A stretch of DNA of 64,000 bases, taken from assembly GCF_002201535.1 (NCBI RefSeq), contig NZ_NIWW01000001.1, positions 372,001 through 436,000 on the forward strand. The letters are read 5' to 3'. Below the pieces are notes generated by a model that ran no database searches, had not been told where the DNA came from, and saw only the letters and a list, made by a program, of their open reading frames with translations. This DNA is from Lacimicrobium sp. SS2-24. Its GTDB lineage: Bacteria; Pseudomonadota; Gammaproteobacteria; Enterobacterales; Alteromonadaceae. Shown piece by piece: positions 63,754 through 64,000 of the stretch. Position numbers and translations under genes: made by a program. Position 1 is the first letter of the stretch, and every line of letters starts with the position of its first letter.

Positions 63754-64000
63754 ATTGATTCCCGGCCGGTGGTACTAATGCAAAGAAAAAAGCCTGACCT
63801 TACATGATAAAAGGTACGTGTTTTTTATCACAAATCTGAGCACGGCAAAAATGCCCTCCCCCCAGTCACACACAACACTGCACTTTTTTATCTTTCGTTG
63901 GTGCCTGCAAATTGCACTTGAGCAGCCACTGTCTTCATATAAACAAGGTAAACATATCGAATCACAGAGCCCCTCCTTTACAGCACTTGCCATCAATACG
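63754..64000. other. 247-base right end with no supported gene
   Basis: A 73-codon minus-strand reading frame (63775-63996) is rich in Cys and Leu, with no recognisable domain and no upstream context inside the window. It is not called. The end may contain the promoter of the methyltransferase-like gene. Confidence 0.4.

Noticed and set aside
63775-63996. 73-codon minus-strand reading frame at the right edge
   Set aside because: Cys-rich, no family resemblance and no visible upstream context; an AAGGAGGGG inside it is not placed in front of a credible start.

Overview
The window looks like chromosomal DNA of a free-living marine or aquatic gammaproteobacterium, most likely in the Alteromonadales (Alteromonadaceae). 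The evidence is a 72-codon infA, clpA-clpS-cspD, mnmA-hflD-purB and yejK-yejL-yejM in the order known from enteric bacteria, together with families typical of Alteromonas and Shewanella relatives: TorF-type porin, monomeric isocitrate dehydrogenase, Bpt leucyltransferase, DUF4826, DUF6279, and an RLAN/ATP-grasp protein. Base composition is near 50% GC throughout. I saw no insertion sequence, integrase, prophage or CRISPR array. The genus is not resolved.

Layout. 1-2.4 kb: the 5' part of an L-2-hydroxyglutarate oxidase gene, a lipoprotein and pfkA. 2.6-10.8 kb: a sensory block with a porin-like outer-membrane protein, a family-3 binding protein, a chemoreceptor, a PotD-like binding protein and a dCache histidine kinase. 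It converges on a LytS/LytTR-type two-component pair. 10.9-17.7 kb: a DUF962 membrane protein, a PilZ c-di-GMP receptor and three peptidases (M61, M13, M23). 17.7-21.7 kb: a tandem pterin-synthase-like protein and yejK/yejL/yejM. 21.8-27.5 kb: a valine-degradation operon (mmsA, acyl-CoA dehydrogenase, HIBYL-CoA hydrolase, mmsB, SDR) behind a palindromic operator. 27.7-33.1 kb: a TPR response regulator, a thioesterase, MAPEG/DUF2937 membrane proteins, a binding protein and xthA.

33.1-36.4 kb carries a CbiM-like membrane protein, a secreted protein with an SxxK motif, and a diguanylate cyclase. 36.4-41.1 kb carries glutaminase, a CNNM/CBS protein, an S9 peptidase and yfbV. 41.2-44.0 kb holds a divergent pair: a GNAT-C39 peptidase fusion facing an RLAN/ATP-grasp ligase. 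44.0-50.0 kb is trxB-aat-bpt-infA followed by clpA-clpS and divergent cspD, which puts the whole bacterial N-degron pathway in about 5 kb. 50.1-56.5 kb is icd, rluE, mnmA, hflD and purB. 56.6-64 kb has an adenylate cyclase, a GNAT, DUF4826, the large D-2-hydroxyglutarate dehydrogenase-type flavoprotein YdiJ, tRNA-Val(GAC) and small membrane or accessory genes.

The best candidates for undescribed biology are the GNAT-C39/RLAN-ATP-grasp pair, which may make or cleave an acylated peptide; the two-binding-protein, chemoreceptor and dCache-kinase block, which may sense amines or polyamines; and the SxxK protein beside a lone CbiM-like permease. Secondary items are a tandem pterin synthase with its motifs split between two halves, a shortened YejM, and several unexplained inverted repeats.
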